A stretch of 64,000 bases of DNA from Erinaceus europaeus (Eukaryota > Chordata > Mammalia > Eulipotyphla > Erinaceidae), in NCBI RefSeq assembly GCF_950295315.1, contig NC_080172.1, positions 79,689,118 through 79,753,117 on the forward strand, read 5' to 3'. A program made the translations under genes and the position numbers. Of the stretch, positions 12,566-24,574 are shown piece after piece. Position 1 is the first letter of the stretch. Each line of letters opens with the position of its first letter. The notes under the pieces were generated by a model that saw only the letters and a program-made list of their open reading frames with translations, did not search any database and was not told the DNA's origin.

Positions 12566-14449
12566 TATATTTGTCCATTTATCTAGACACATCAATTCAC
12601 ACAAGAAACATAAATAACATAAATGGTATCCAAATAAAGTTTTAAGGAAGAGAGTTAAGTTTTTAGATATGGAATAAAAATACCTGATATTTGAAATGAC
12701 TGATTTCCTTGATTTTGGATTAGAAAAAGGATCTTATTTCAATAAGGACAAAGAGGAAGATAAAAATTCGGATTTATTATTTTTTTTTCAGACACTACTG
12801 TTCTGTTCTTGGATAATTAAATGCTTACTTGTTTCTTTTCAAGCCACCTTGTTTTTTGTTTTTTGTTTTGTCCAGCCGTGCTTGTTTTCTTTGCCCTGTT
12901 TGTTTGCACTCTTCTAGGACTGACATATTTCATTACTTTTATTTCAGTTATATATAGTGTGAATTACCATCATACTACTTAACCATCTGTGGAGCTGCCC
13001 CTGAACTATTGTATTCCCATAAAGCACTGGGGCTCAAGACTGGTGTTTTATTCATGGTAAGGTGTTCACTGTACTGGGACAGCTATCTCCTGGCCCTTCA
13101 AACTCTTCTTGATGCTAAACTAAAAAAAATCTTAACTTTTCAGCCCAGTCACATAACTTTAGAGACTCTTCTACTGCCTTTAATCATCCTGCTGTTTACT
13201 TATTGAAATGACTTATCTCTTAACATGTTTTTTTTGGTCCTCAAATAAAATGAGGTATTATTATTGACTCTGATAAAAACAAATATCTGTTTGTCTCTAT
13301 GTATAGCTTCCTTTCATTGAATCAGCTCTCTACCTATAACAATGTCCCTCTCATTTCTATTTCTAGGGTAATCTAAGTGAAGAAGCAATGATCACAACAT
13401 ATAGTAAAGAACAAAGAAGGCCTGACATTTCTTTAGACTCAGGAAATGTGTATTCCATGGCACAGAATGGGGAATCACTTTTAAAATGCTTTAGTGAAAA
13501 CTGTCCACATCTTGATATTTTCAGGTTGTATAAGCTTTCCAATTCCTGTAGTATGTGTATAAGCTGTCTTTTATTTTTGACACTTTTATTCACCCTTGAT
13601 GGTACCTGGAGCTAAAAGCGATACATTTTATAGACATGGGTTGATTTCAGGTGATGAATATCTGCAACTAGAGAATAATACTCTACAATGAACAGTCTTG
13701 AATGGGTACTTCTGTTATAATCAGGTATCACAATATTTGAACTTGAGTGTTCAGGGTAACCATATATATTCTTATTGAAATGCTGGGTGCTTAAAAATGC
13801 TTTACTTCATTCCTCAGTTAACAAAAATGACCCTGAAAAATTCACTGATAGCAAGCAGTATTGCACCAATTATACCCTTCACTGCATTTGATTGTAGGGC
13901 TTTTTTCTATATTAGCTTAAAAGTGAGCAATACCAAGTGCAATTCCTTAGGGCCTTTTTTGCTTCTACAAATCATGTCAAGTTGCTCACAACTACTGAAT
14001 TCATTGCTCTGATTTAGAGGTGGCCCTATATAGGATGAGAATCTAAAAACAACAGTAGCATAACACACTTAAATCTTCACATTATACAAATTTGCAATTT
14101 CAGAAAGTTTTATATGCAGGTGAAAAGTCTTTCTAGGAGGATTCATCATGTTATTTATCTAATAAGTATAATTTCTTGAGAGTTTTATTTCTGGAAATAG
14201 CAGAGTACTGTGTGTTAGACTTCTGTAGGCATCTCTCCCTTTCTATCTCCCTCTCTTTTCCACCCCTTGATATACAGAGGTACTAAATAATATCTAAAGA
14301 AGGAAGAAAGTAGAAGGGAGTATTGACACCCATATATGTGAGAGTATATACGAGTGGCACCATCCTTTAAATTTCTCTATATTAGCAGTGTCAGCTATTT
14401 TTTTTTGTCCTTTTTTGTTATATTTTATTAGTGCTTAAATAGTGATTTA
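12566..14449. other. Unique sequence, possible SINE remnant at 12995-13100
   Basis: Mostly unrecognised. The segment 13050-13100 ends 'gctatctcctggccctt', the wording of an antisense SINE-2 head, so a heavily decayed copy may lie there. The open frames at 13363-13615 and 13797-14012 lack supporting splice sites. Confidence 0.35.
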
Positions 14450-14532
14450 GGGGCTGGGTGATGGTGCACCTGGTTGAGCACACATGTTACAGAGGATAAG
14501 GAGCCAGATTTCAGCCTTCAGTCCACAACTGC
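14450..14532 (+). mobile_element. SINE head fragment abutting L1-A
   Basis: Starts with the tRNA-like head 'ggggctgggtgatggtgcac' and stops abruptly near the B-box region, where L1 5' sequence begins. This is either a deletion junction or a SINE truncated by the L1 event. Confidence 0.6.
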
Positions 14533-14672
14533 TAAACTTCCATTAAAACAACTGTAAATTTCCACAACTCTGAACCCTTTAATTATCTTACTTAGACACA
14601 AGTCAATCCTGGCAAGAGTGATCAGTAATTTGAAAAGTACTGAGAAAGGGACCTCATAACATACTATATAAA

Positions 14673-14968
14673 ATGGTTAAACCAACAAGAAGAAATATTG
14701 GAGGAATGAACCACCACAAGAGTCCAGCTAAAAGCCCCCCAAAGGTTGAACCACAAAATAATGAGGTCAACATCCAAACACTAGTTAATGAAATAATCAC
14801 AGGAGTGAGTAAAGAGTTTGAATGAATTGTCATCAGAAATGCAGAAACAACCAATGAGACCCTGGAAGAAAACACTATCTCAAGGCTAATAGAGAGCTGA
14901 AAGCTAAAATAGCTGAGCTAAGAACACAACTAGCTGACATGAGAAACTTTAAAATAGATAAGATTTAA
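14673..14968 (+). pseudogene. L1-A ORF1 remnant
   Basis: Begins MVKPTRRNIGGMNHHKSP. It has a Lys/Arg-rich start followed by a helical, coiled-coil-like stretch (near LKIAELRTQLADMRN), as in the N-terminal half of the L1 RNA-binding chaperone. In-frame stops interrupt it, and the RRM and C-terminal domains are missing because the copy jumps directly into the ORF2 endonuclease at about 14970-14990. Non-functional. The antisense frame at 14654-14875 is a shadow. Confidence 0.75.
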
Positions 14969-14969
14969 A

Positions 14970-17900
14970 AAGATAGGAGTGGACACTACTTAATGCTCAG
15001 AACATCAGTCAAACAAGAGGAGTTAACAATTATTAACATCTATGCACCCAATGAGAAGACATCTAAATACATCAAATGTCTACTGAAAGAGCTACAGCAA
15101 TATATTAACAGCAACACAGTCATAGTAGGGAACTTCAATACCCACTCTCTCAACTTGACAGATCATCCAGGTAGAAAATCAATAAAGACATAGGGAGCTA
15201 AATGAGGAGATAGATAAACTAGAACTATTGGACATTTACAGAGTCATTCATCCCAAGAAACTGGAATACACATTCTATTCAAGTCCACAGGAGTCATTCT
15301 CAAGGATAGACCATATGTTAGGTCACAAAGACAGCATCAGCAAATTCAAGAGCAATGAAATCATCCCAAGCATCTTCTCAGACCACAGTGGAATTAAACT
15401 AACACTTAGCAATAAACAAAAGATTAGTAATAGTCCCAAAATGTGGAAGCTCAACAGTACATTCCGTAACAACTACTGGGTCAAAGAGGAAATAAAGGAA
15501 GAAATAAAAATGTTATGAGAGGTCAATGAAAATTAATATACAAGATATCAAAATATTGGGGATGAAGCCAAGGCAGTACTGAGAGGGAAGTTCATAGCCA
15601 TACAAGCACACATTAGAAAACAAGAAAAAGCACAAATAAACAGCCTGATTGCACATCTTAAAGACCTAGAAGAAGAAGAACAACAAAGGAACCCTAAAGC
15701 AACCAGAAGGACAGAAATAACTAAAGTTAGAGCAGAAATCAATAACATTAAAAATAAGAAAACCATACAAAAGATCAACGCAATTAAATGTTGGTTCTTT
15801 GAAAGAGTGAACAAAATCGACAAACCTTTAGCCAGACTCACAAAACAAAAAAGGGAGAAGACCCAAATAAATCGGATAGTAAATGAAAGAGGAGATATCA
15901 CAAGACACTGCAGAAATTCAACATATCACGTGAGGCTTCTATGAACAACTATATGACACCAAGCTAGAGAACCCAGAAGAAATGGATGATTTTCTAGACA
16001 CCTACCAACTTCCAAAACTAAAAAAAAAAAAAAACTAAAAGAGAAAGTAGATAACATGAACAGGTCCATCACAGCTAATGAAATTGAAAGTTATCAAAAA
16101 TCTCCCCAAAAATAAAAGTCCTGGACCAGATGGTTTTACAAATGAATTCTACAAAACCTTCAAAGAAGAACTAATGCCTCTACTTTTAAAAGTTTTCCAG
16201 AAGATTGAAGACACTGGAATACTCCCTTCCAGCTTCTATGAAGCCAACATCACTTTGATACCAAAAGCAGACAGGGACACAGCCAAAAAAGAAAACTACA
16301 GACCAAGATCTCTGATGAACATAGATGCTAAAATATTGAACAAAATTCTAGCCAACCGGATACAGCAGTATATTTAAAAGATTGTTCATCATGACCAAGT
16401 GAAGTTTATCTCAGGCATATAAGGTTGGTTTAGTATACATAAATCAATCAACGTTATCCACCACATCAACAAAAGCAAGACCAAAAACTATATGGTCATA
16501 TCAATAGATGCAAAGAAAAAATACAACATCCCTTTATAATCAAAACACTACAAAAAATGGGAATAGATGGAAAATTCCTGAAGATAGTGGAGTCTATATA
16601 TAGCAAACCTACTGCCAACATCATACTCAATGGTGAAAAACTGGAAGCATTTCCTCTCAGATCAGGTACTAGACAGGGCTGCCCACTATCACCATTACTA
16701 TTCAACATAGTGTGGAAAGTTCTTGCCATAGCAATCAGGCAGGAGCAAGGAATTAAAGGCATACAGATTGGAAGAGAAGAACTCAAACTCTCCCTATTTG
16801 CAGATGACATGATAATATACATAGAAAAGCCTAAGGAATACAGCAATTATCTTTTGGATATCATCAGGCAATACAATAAGGTGTCAGGCTAGAAAATTAA
16901 CATTCAAAAGTCAGTGGCATTCCTCTATGCAAACACTAAGTTAGTAGAAACTGAAATCCAGAAATCAATTACTTTTACTATAGCAACAAAAACAATAAAA
17001 TATCTAGGAGTAAAACTCACCAAAGAAATGAGAGACATGTATACTGAAAATTATGAGTCACTACTCAAGGAAATTGAAAAAGACACAAAGAAGTGGAAAG
17101 ATATTCCATGTTCATGAGTTGGAAGAATTAACATCATCAAAATGAATATACTACCTAGAGCCATATACAAATTTAATGCTATCCCCATCAAGATCCCAAC
17201 CATATTTCTTAAGAGAATAGAACAAATGCTACAAATGTTTATCTGGAACCAGAAAAGATCTAGAATTGCCAAAACAATCTTGAGAAGAAAGAACAGAACT
17301 GAAAGCATCACATTCCCAGTTCTCAAATTGTATTATAGGGCCATCGTCATCAAAACTGTTTGGTACTGGAACATGAATAGACATACTGACCAGTGGAATA
17401 AAATTGAGAGCCCAGAAGTAAGCCCCCACACCTATGGACATATAATCTTTGACAAAGGTGCCCATACTATTAAATGGGGGAAAGAACAGTCTCTTCAACA
17501 AATGATGTTGGAAAAAGTGGGTTTAAACATGCAGAAGAATGAAACTGAACCACTATATTTCACCAAATACAAAAGTAAATTCCAAGTGGATCAAGGACTT
17601 GGATGTTAGACCACAAACTATCAGATACTTAGAGGAAAATATTGGCAGCATTCTTTTCTGCATAAAATTTAAAGACATCTTCAATGAAATGAAACCAATT
17701 ATAAAGACTAAGGCAAGCATAAACCTATGGGACTACATCAAATTAAAAAGCTTCTGCACAACTAAAGAAACTACTACCCAAACCAAGAGACCCCTCACAT
17801 ATTGGGAGAAGATCTTTACATGCCATACATCAGACAAGAGTTTAATAACCAACATATATAAAGAACTTGCAAATCTCAACATCAAGAACACAAATAACCC

Positions 17901-18502
17901 CATCCAAAAATGGGGGGGAGGAAATGGACAGAATATTCACCACAGAAGAGATCCAAAAGGCCAAGAAACACATGAAAAAATGCTCCAAATCTCTGATTGT
18001 CAAAGAAATGCAAATAAAGACAACAATGAGATATCAATTCACTCCCGTGAAAATGTTATACATCAGAAAAGATAACAGCAGCAAATACTGGAAAGACTGT
18101 GGAGTCAAAGGAACCCTCCAGCACTGCTGGTGGGAATGTAAATTGGTCCAGCCTCTGTGGAGAACAGTCTGGAGAACTCTCAGAAGGCTAGAAATGGACC
18201 TACCCCAAGATCCTGCAATTCCTCTCCTGGGGATATATCCTAAGGAACCCAACACGTCCATCCAATAAGATCTGTGTACACATATTGTCTTGGAAGCACA
18301 ATTTTTAATAGCCAAAACCTGGAAGCAACCCAGGTGTCCAACAACAGATGAGTGGCTGAGCAAGTTGTGGTATATATACACAATGGAATACTACTCAGGT
18401 ATAAAAAATGGTGACTTCACCGTTTTCAGCCGATCTTGGATGGACCTGGAAAAATTCATGTTAAGTGAAATAAGACAGAAACAGAAGGATGAACTGGGAT
18501 GA
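14970..18502 (+). pseudogene. L1-A ORF2 remnant (endonuclease, reverse transcriptase, C-terminus)
   Basis: In L1, ORF2 nicks target DNA and reverse-transcribes L1 RNA at the nick. Visible parts: endonuclease from about 14993 (INIYAPN, then VGNFNT where the family has VGDFNT, so a catalytic Asp reads Asn; RIDHMLGHKD and SDHSGIKL are kept); reverse transcriptase at 16078-16892 ([38 protein letters not shown], which retains the FADD metal-binding site); then the C-terminal region, where the zinc-knuckle reads Y-x3-C-x7-H-x4-C, its first Cys replaced by Tyr. The frame is broken at least near 15195, 15518, 16375, 16891, 17117, 17609 and 18075. The endonuclease N-terminus is deleted. Dead copy. Confidence 0.92.
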
Positions 18503-18794
18503 TCTCACTCTCAGGCAGAAGTTGAAAAACAAGATCAGAAAAGAAAACACAAGTAAAACCTGAACTGGATTTGAGGTATGGCACCAAAGTAAAAGACTCA
18601 GTGGTGGGTCGGGTGGGGAGAATACAGATCCAAGAAGGATGACAGAGGATGTAGTGAGGATTGTATTGTTATATGGAAAACTGGGAAATGTTATGCATGT
18701 ACGAACTATTGTATTTACTGTTGAATGTAAAACATTAATTCCCCAATAAAGAAATAAAAAAGAATTATTGCAATAATGAATAGTTATATATTTC

Positions 18795-18815
18795 TTTTGT
18801 TGTTGTTGTTGTTGT
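18795..18815. repeat. (TTG)n microsatellite
   Basis: About six TTG units between the L1-A tail and an R tail. Confidence 0.85.
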
Positions 18816-18885
18816 ACCCCTCCTACCCTATGGTTTTGTCAATCCATCCTTTCTTTAAAAAAATAATAAATTTTTTAAAAAGAAG
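18813..18885 (+). mobile_element. R repeat, 3' end only
   Basis: The terminal block 'tgtacccctcctaccctatg' and A-rich end match the last ~60 bp of R. This is the most severely 5'-truncated copy in the window. Confidence 0.7.
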
Positions 18886-19248
18886 CTATTGTGCTATCCC
18901 TCTTTAAAGTAACTATTTCTAATATTGCAGAAAGTCTTTAACACAATCTTAGTTATTCCATACATAGTAAAGAATGAACTCTTCACATGAAAGACTTAGA
19001 TGGAATCTATGCATATGGTCTGGATAATTATGCTACTGAAAATATAGGCATGAATTATATAGTGCATGTCAAGATAATAGACTCCTTTCTATTTTTCTTT
19101 TTCTATAAACTTAAAAAGAAACTATAATAACAAGGATTTTTTATTTGGGAAATATTCTTTACGGACTGTGGAAGTCATTCAGAATGGTTTAGACCACAGT
19201 TTAAGCTCAGAGTTCTGCTATGAGAATCATAATCCTGTGCAATTCTGT
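18886..19248. other. Unique sequence
   Basis: Nothing recognised. Confidence 0.4.
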
Positions 19249-19418
19249 CAGGCCCTGGAACATGATATTAGAGGACTTAGAGGGTGTTGAATTGTTCTGT
19301 GGAAAACTGAGAAATTTTATACATGTACAAACTAATGTTTATTGTTTATTGTCGACTGTAAACCATCAATCACCTCATTAAAAACTATTTCCTCTTAAAA
19401 AAAAAAAAAAAAAAAGAA
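19249..19418 (+). mobile_element. L1 3' UTR, severely 5'-truncated
   Basis: Matches the minus-strand copy at 10165-10405 ('ggccctggaacatgat', 'agaggacttagagggtgttg', 'gactgtaaaccatcaatc') and ends in an 18-nt A-run. Confidence 0.8.
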
Positions 19419-20167
19419 AAAAGAAAACTGAGTCCAGAATATCTGACATCCCCTGTCTCTCCAGACTCAGCCATCTGCACACCAGGATAGTATTTGCGCT
19501 GTTTTGTGAGGGTTCGTTTTGCACTGGATTGTAATCATTTCCTTGACAACTTTTTCTTCCTCTCTTTCTTCTCTCTTTTAGAGCACTGCTCAGCTCTATA
19601 TTTCTGATGTTGCATAATAACTAATTTCTCTACATTGCTATAGAGTTTGGTGCTGGGCTTTTTCAAGATGATTTTAGAAGTGTTTCTTCTTAAAACACAT
19701 AAAGTTAAAATAGAAAGTTTTTTTTAAAGAGATAGTAAGGGGAAAAAACAACACTCAGAGTACTTGAATCAAGTAATTGGGAAACTGTATTTGAAATGGA
19801 AAAATATTTTCTCTAAGCTATTCATAATATAATAGAAGGTTAGTTACCCACAACTTAACTAATTTTCTGTCTCTTTTTAGCAATACTGATAAACACATTG
19901 GAAGTTGATGTTCTTTACTATGCCAATGAAAATGGCATATACTATGAAAATGGGATACTGGAGGGGCTAGCAGAATGCTGAAGGCCAAGTGACATGGTAA
20001 ATATGGTGAGAGATGAGCAAAATAAATAGTAGAGAAAGACGTAGGCAATTTATCAGGCTCCCTCTATTTTCCAAGGTTCAAACTCAATTACAACATTATA
20101 AGGACTCAATTTTTTTTCAGTATTGTTACATATTGCAAACATTTAAATCCAAATACTCATCTAGTCT
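19419..20167. other. Unique sequence with possible SINE debris
   Basis: A stretch near 19580-19665 ('agcactgctcagctct') recalls an antisense tRNA-type SINE but is too decayed to call. The rest is unrecognised. Confidence 0.3.
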
Positions 20168-20345
20168 TTTTAAAATATTATTTATTTAATATACTGAAAG
20201 AAAAGCAAAAAAGCAGAGTGAGTGAGTGAGTGAGTGAGTGAAAAAGACTGAGGCTTCTTTCAATGTGGTAGAGGCCAGGCTCAAACCTGGGTCAAGCACA
20301 TGGCAAAGCTGCACACTTTCCAAGTGAGCTATTTTACCAGCACAA
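20168..20345 (-). mobile_element. SINE-2 copy
   Basis: The reverse complement carries the same head as 7979-8112 ('aaaatagctcacttgg') and the 'gacccaggtttgagcctgg' B-box region. A (GAGT)n tract sits in the tail (20216-20241). Confidence 0.7.
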
Positions 20346-20482
20346 AAGCACTACTGTCTTACCATGTTATCAGTAAGCTCTAGCATGATCTAAATTATTT
20401 ACTTTGACCACAGAGACTTGTCATTAGTGGGATTCAATATCACAATATTTGAATAAACGCCTAACTTTAATTATTGCTTTCA

Positions 20483-20880
20483 TTTTTTTTCAAAGTCTAG
20501 TTCTTAACATATTTTGAAAACAGAAATTTGGACCTGGTCACTGTTTTTCTCCAGTCAGTTCTTCAAATAGCTTCAGGATAGCTTTAGCTAGCTTGGCAAA
20601 ATGCCGGTAAAAGTGAATTAGCATGTTGAACAACTTGGCCAATCTTCCTCTCATCCCAAACCCAAGAAAAATCTGTTTAATTTAAAGCAAGCATTTTAGC
20701 ATGCAGTGATCCAAATTCCATCCTGTGTTCATGTCTTGAATTGGCTGATTTGGAGGCAGATTTTCTTCTGTACCTCATGAAATTTAGAAACAACAGCAGA
20801 GTAGCGATTAAGTCGGCTGAACAACTTCTGGCTCATATCAATCAATTTCTCCAAAGATTTTTCCTTAAATAAAGCATGTT
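20483..20880 (-). pseudogene. Possible processed pseudogene, parent unknown
   Basis: Read on the minus strand, two blocks look protein-derived. One begins near 20870 with KEKSLEKLIDMSQKLF and continues into RLNRYSAVVSKFHEVQKK. The other (about 20670-20545) reads MRGRLAKLFNMLIHFYRHF, then AKLAKAILKLFEELTGEKQ and a stop. They are separated by stops and out-of-frame sequence. No intron-like splice sites are visible between them, and an A-rich run lies just 3' (20483-20490), which fits a reverse-transcribed mRNA. The peptides are helical and Leu/Lys-rich. I do not recognise the parent gene. It could also be a fragment of an old retroelement. Confidence 0.4.
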
Positions 20881-20934
20881 TTCTACATAGCTACAGGGGA
20901 TGTCTCAAACAACCTGACTATGTAATACAACACT

Positions 20935-21175
20935 ATCATTCTTAGTACCATCACTTATTTTTATTTTACTTTTAGTGTTCTATTAGGTAAATAATGTTTT
21001 ACAAGACAGTTGTTATCACATGGATAATATTTCTCATTCTCCTGTGAGAGGTGTCTGCACACCAATCCCAACACCAGCTTAGGTCTTCCTCCATCATTGT
21101 GCATTGGGTCCCCAATGTCCTCTCAGCCCTCTACCCCTGTGCTCCTCACTTAGTATGTTTCATTTTTATAATGCT
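20935..21175 (-). mobile_element. Probable old retroposon fragment
   Basis: T-rich start, then CCC-rich wording similar in texture to 27913-28180 (both begin with a 'ttta...acaagacagttgttatcac'-type block). Strand and family are uncertain. Confidence 0.3.
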
Positions 21176-21292
21176 AGAAATTTAGAAACTCTGAAACAGA
21201 AAGCAGTTAGGAGACAATCCAGCATTATCCTACCATTTTGATACAAACATAAGAATTAATAGCATCAATGTAGCAATAAATTAAGAATCTTT

Positions 21293-21607
21293 GGGGGCCA
21301 GGCGGTAGCGCAGCACAGAGGGTTAAGCACAAATGGCATGAAACACAACAATCAGTATAAGGATCCCCGTTCAAGCCCCTGGCTCCCTACCTGCAGGGGG
21401 GACACTTCACAAGTTGTGAAGCAGGTCTGCAGGTGTCTTTCTCTCCCCCTGTCTGTCTTCCCCTCCTCTCTTGATTCTCTTTGTCCTATACAACAGCAAC
21501 AATAGCAGTAGCAACAATAACAACAACAACAACAAAATGGCCTTCAGGAGCAGTGGATTCCTAGTGCAAGCACTGAGTTCCAGCGATAACACTGGGGGGA
21601 AAAAAAT
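21293..21607 (+). mobile_element. tRNA-derived SINE, long form
   Basis: Head with A-box (tagcgcagcacagaggg, carrying a small insertion) and B-box (gttcaagcccc), CTGCAG body, CT-rich arm, (CAA)n linker and the 60-nt extension at 21537-21600, ending in A-rich sequence. Confidence 0.9.
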
Positions 21608-22405
21608 CCTAAAAAGATCTCTCACATCCTGATAACACCTATAATAATCTCTCAGGGCCCAAGTATATTTTTAAACCAATTAACAAAGAGTTACATCTTT
21701 AGAACCCTCACAGGCATTCTTTTTCATTTTCAACATAAATCTGAAGCTACATGTCATTAAAGGGATTTTCTAGTGGAAAGAAGAAGGGGGGAAAATGGCT
21801 CCAGGTCCACACATTGAATCTAGTGAATAAAATCAAAACCAGGTGGGATGACTTGCTTTTACAGACAAGATGAGAGGACAAAGTGATGGTAGTCACTAGT
21901 CCATAGATTTAGATAGTTGGGGAAAAGCCCTAGGTTAAAAATTGGACAGTTGAACTGAGGTTTCATACTTGAGCCTCACTTTCCTCTTAGAATGTCCTTT
22001 AAGTGAACACTGGTTTCTTTACATTCCCCTCCACCCTTGGCAACTGACCAGTTCATCTACTATTCTTTTGAATTTCTCTCAACTTTTACAACGAATTATC
22101 TGCCAGAAACAACATTTTATGTTAAGAAACCTCCAGACTATAGGCATTAATCTCCAAATTTGCCATCTGGGGCAATAATTATACATTAGAGTATAAACAA
22201 GAAAACAAAGTTTAATGCAGATATAGGAGTACTATCTAAATACTAAATTATTATAGCATTTTGGAAAATGTCTTTATTTTTTTATTTCCCATAATTTTTG
22301 CCACTAATGTTTTCAATCATTTTGGAGGCTAAATAAATGCTGAATTGGGCGATGGGAAGGTTTCTGATATCAAGAGTCTAGATTTATAATAAGGAATTAC
22401 ACTTT
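21608..22405. other. Unique sequence, no gene seen
   Basis: No repeat recognised. The open frame at 21969-22178 has no domain or splice support. Confidence 0.4.
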
Positions 22406-22419
22406 AAATGAGGGTTTTT

Positions 22420-22707
22420 GGGAGTCGGGTTGTAGCGCAGCGGGTTAAGCGCAGGTGGCGCAAAGCACAAGGACTGGCATAAGGATCCCGGTTCGAACCC
22501 AGGCTTCCCACCTGCAGGGGAGTCACTTCACAGGCGGTGAAGCAGGTCTGCAGGTGTCTATCTTTCTCTCCTCCTCTCTGTCTTCCCCTCCTCTCTCCAT
22601 TTCTCTCTGTCCTATCCAACAACGACGACAACAACAATAATAACTACAACAATAAAACAACAAGGGCAACAAAAGGGAATAAATAAATAAAATAAATATT
22701 TTAAAAA
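22420..22707 (+). mobile_element. Young tRNA-derived SINE, short form, with 14-nt TSD
   Basis: Full length: A-box TAGCGCAGCGG, B-box GGTTCGAACCC, body, CT arm, CAA linker and (AATAAATA) tail. Flanked by a perfect target-site duplication AAATGAGGGTTTTT at 22406-22419 and 22708-22721. The three open frames here are inside the SINE. Confidence 0.97.
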
Positions 22708-22721
22708 AAAATGAGGGTTTT

Positions 22722-23794
22722 TTTTTCATGGAAATTTATATATCAAGTTTTCATGGCAGAATTTTTTTTCTTTAAAAGCATGGAAAGTTTAGTGCTGATT
22801 TAAAGTTGACTTAAAGTGCTTATTTAGTGCTGATTTAAAGTTGACTTTGACCACATAAATATTACAGTATATTCATGTATTGTGTGTATATTCTGTTATA
22901 TCTACCTCATATTTGCATATTATTAAAGTTTATTTAGTATCCCAGTATTAGATTTAAAAACTAAAGCACTTATCACTCGATTTCCTGTAAGTTACCACTA
23001 CTTGACACTGTACAGTTCTTGGACATAATTACTTTGGGTCTCTAGAGTAAGATCAGCAAGCAACTAATAAAAGATTCCTGGTAGAAGCAGATAGAATGAG
23101 ACAATGACTACATAACTGAGATCAAATTATATCCACAGGGAATATAGCACTCTCTCTATTCTATAAAAGTCTGCAGTAAAAGCTCACTAATTTGGATGAA
23201 TTGCATGAAGAGTTCGTTTGAATTGCTGAGAAGTCTGAATTATAGATTATTGGGGGAAAAATACATTTTCAGGTGCATCCACTGAAAGGAACTGCTAACA
23301 AATGGTGATTTAAAACAACACATTTATTGTTGGTTTTCACATGAATTTTGATAACACACTTGAAAGCTGTTAATTATCTTAAGTAGATTAAACAATTTCT
23401 TGAAATGTGTTTATACTAATAATTTGTTTTGTGAAACAGGCTTTTTATTTAAGCATAAATGTATGTATGTATATATACAGCTTCTAGTGAGTAAACATCC
23501 TGCATTTTAATTAGTTATAGTAACATTGTACATACTCGTAATTTTTTAATACTAGTCTCTGAGCAGTTATAGGTCCTTTCAGAGGTGCACTGCTCTCCTC
23601 CACCAGTTTTCATAAAGGCAATAACATAGTTAAATATTATATCCTTAGAGGACAATGTTTTATGTTTGGATGACAGGTTTATACTGTGACTGGTAAGCTT
23701 GACACTTTTATTTCAGTCACATATTCATAGACTTTAGTTGTTAACCTGAGAAATTCTGAGACTATGGAATCTTTTTTTTTAAAGTTGTGTTTAG
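22722..23794. other. Unique sequence with a 25-nt direct repeat
   Basis: A perfect 25-nt repeat occurs at 22788-22812 and 22823-22847, 35 nt apart. Otherwise AT-rich and unrecognised. Confidence 0.5.
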
Positions 23795-23934
23795 GGGGCC
23801 AAAAATATTAAATACAAAAAGGAGTTTCTTCAATAAATGGTGTTGAGAAAACTCGATTGAAGCATTCAGAAGAATGAAACTGGACTACCACAAGTCAACA
23901 TGCATAATACCTTCAGCCCACCTGCATATTACCT
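23795..23934 (+). mobile_element. L1 ORF2 fragment fused to an R tail
   Basis: 'ttcttcaataaatggtgttg' and 'agcattcagaagaatgaaac' match the L1 segment that precedes the C-terminal ORF2 domain (compare 17490-17545). It joins R sequence at about 23935. Confidence 0.75.
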
Positions 23935-24080
23935 GGATCCATGCTTTTAGAGGGATAAAGAATAGGAAAGCCTCAAGGAACCAGATAGGATATGGAACTC
24001 TGGTGGTAGGAATTGTGTGGAATTGTACCCGTCTTATCTTATGGTCTTGTCAATATTTTTTATTTTATAAATAAAATAAA
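23935..24080 (+). mobile_element. R repeat, 3' end
   Basis: Shares 'gggataaagaataggaaag', 'tatggaactctggtggt' and the 'gtgtggaattgtacccgtc' terminus with the other R copies, then an AATAAAATAAAA tail. Confidence 0.85.
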
Positions 24081-24091
24081 ATGTCAGCTCT

Positions 24092-24319
24092 GGGGCTGGG
24101 TGGTGGCGCACCTGGTTGAGTGCACATATTACAGTGCACAAGGACTGGGGTGGAGCACCCATTCCCCAACTGCAGGGGGAAAACTTTGCAAATGGTGAAG
24201 CAGTGTTGCAGGTGTCTCTCTGTCTCTGTCCCTTTCTATCACCCTCTTCCCTCTGGACTTCTGACTGTCTCTATCAAATAAAGATAATAATAATAATAAT
24301 AATAAATAATAATAATAAT
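24092..24319 (+). mobile_element. tRNA-derived SINE with 11-nt TSD
   Basis: Head 'ggggctgggtggtggcgcac', body and an (AAT)n tail. Flanked by atgtcagctct (24081-24091) and atgtcaactct (24320-24330), one mismatch. Confidence 0.9.
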
Positions 24320-24330
24320 ATGTCAACTCT

Positions 24331-24570
24331 TGAGCCAGGTAGTGTCTCACCCAAGTTAAGTGCTCCTCATCTGCAGAGGGGACTCTTCACAAATGGTTAA
24401 AAAAAAAAAGTCTGTCTGCAGGTATCTACCTTTCTCTCTCCTTCTCCTCTCTCAATTTCTCTCTGTTTTATCAAGTAAAAATAGAAAGAGAAAATAAATG
24501 ATAAAAAATGTCCATGAAGCATGGTGGATTCATAATGCTGACACGAAACCCCAATAATAAACCTGATGGT
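24331..24570 (+). mobile_element. Older tRNA-derived SINE, long form
   Basis: Decayed head at 24331, CTGCAG body at 24370, CT arm at 24430-24460 and the extension at 24508-24570. A purine-only tail follows. The copy upstream sits directly at its 5' end. Confidence 0.8.
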
Positions 24571-24574
24571 GAGT

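Larger units (their letters stand above)
14533..18765 (+). mobile_element. L1-A: LINE-1 with internal deletion and inactivating mutations
   Basis: In order: a short 5' leader, an ORF1 remnant, a deletion that removes most of ORF1 and the start of ORF2, then endonuclease, reverse transcriptase and C-terminal regions of ORF2 and a 3' UTR ending in AATAAA at about 18745. Several stops and frameshifts break ORF2. It is about 4.2 kb against 6-7 kb for an intact mammalian L1. No clear target-site duplication was found, because the 5' junction is not clean. Confidence 0.93.

Noticed and set aside
13363..13615. Exon candidate on either strand
   Set aside because: Frames of ~75 codons on both strands, but I found no good acceptor-donor pair that preserves either.
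20216..20241. CRISPR-like short repeat array
   Set aside because: Simple (GAGT)n in a SINE tail, with no spacers.
22420..22510. tRNA gene
   Set aside because: A- and B-boxes are present, but no cloverleaf or anticodon arm is maintained and the unit continues into the SINE body.
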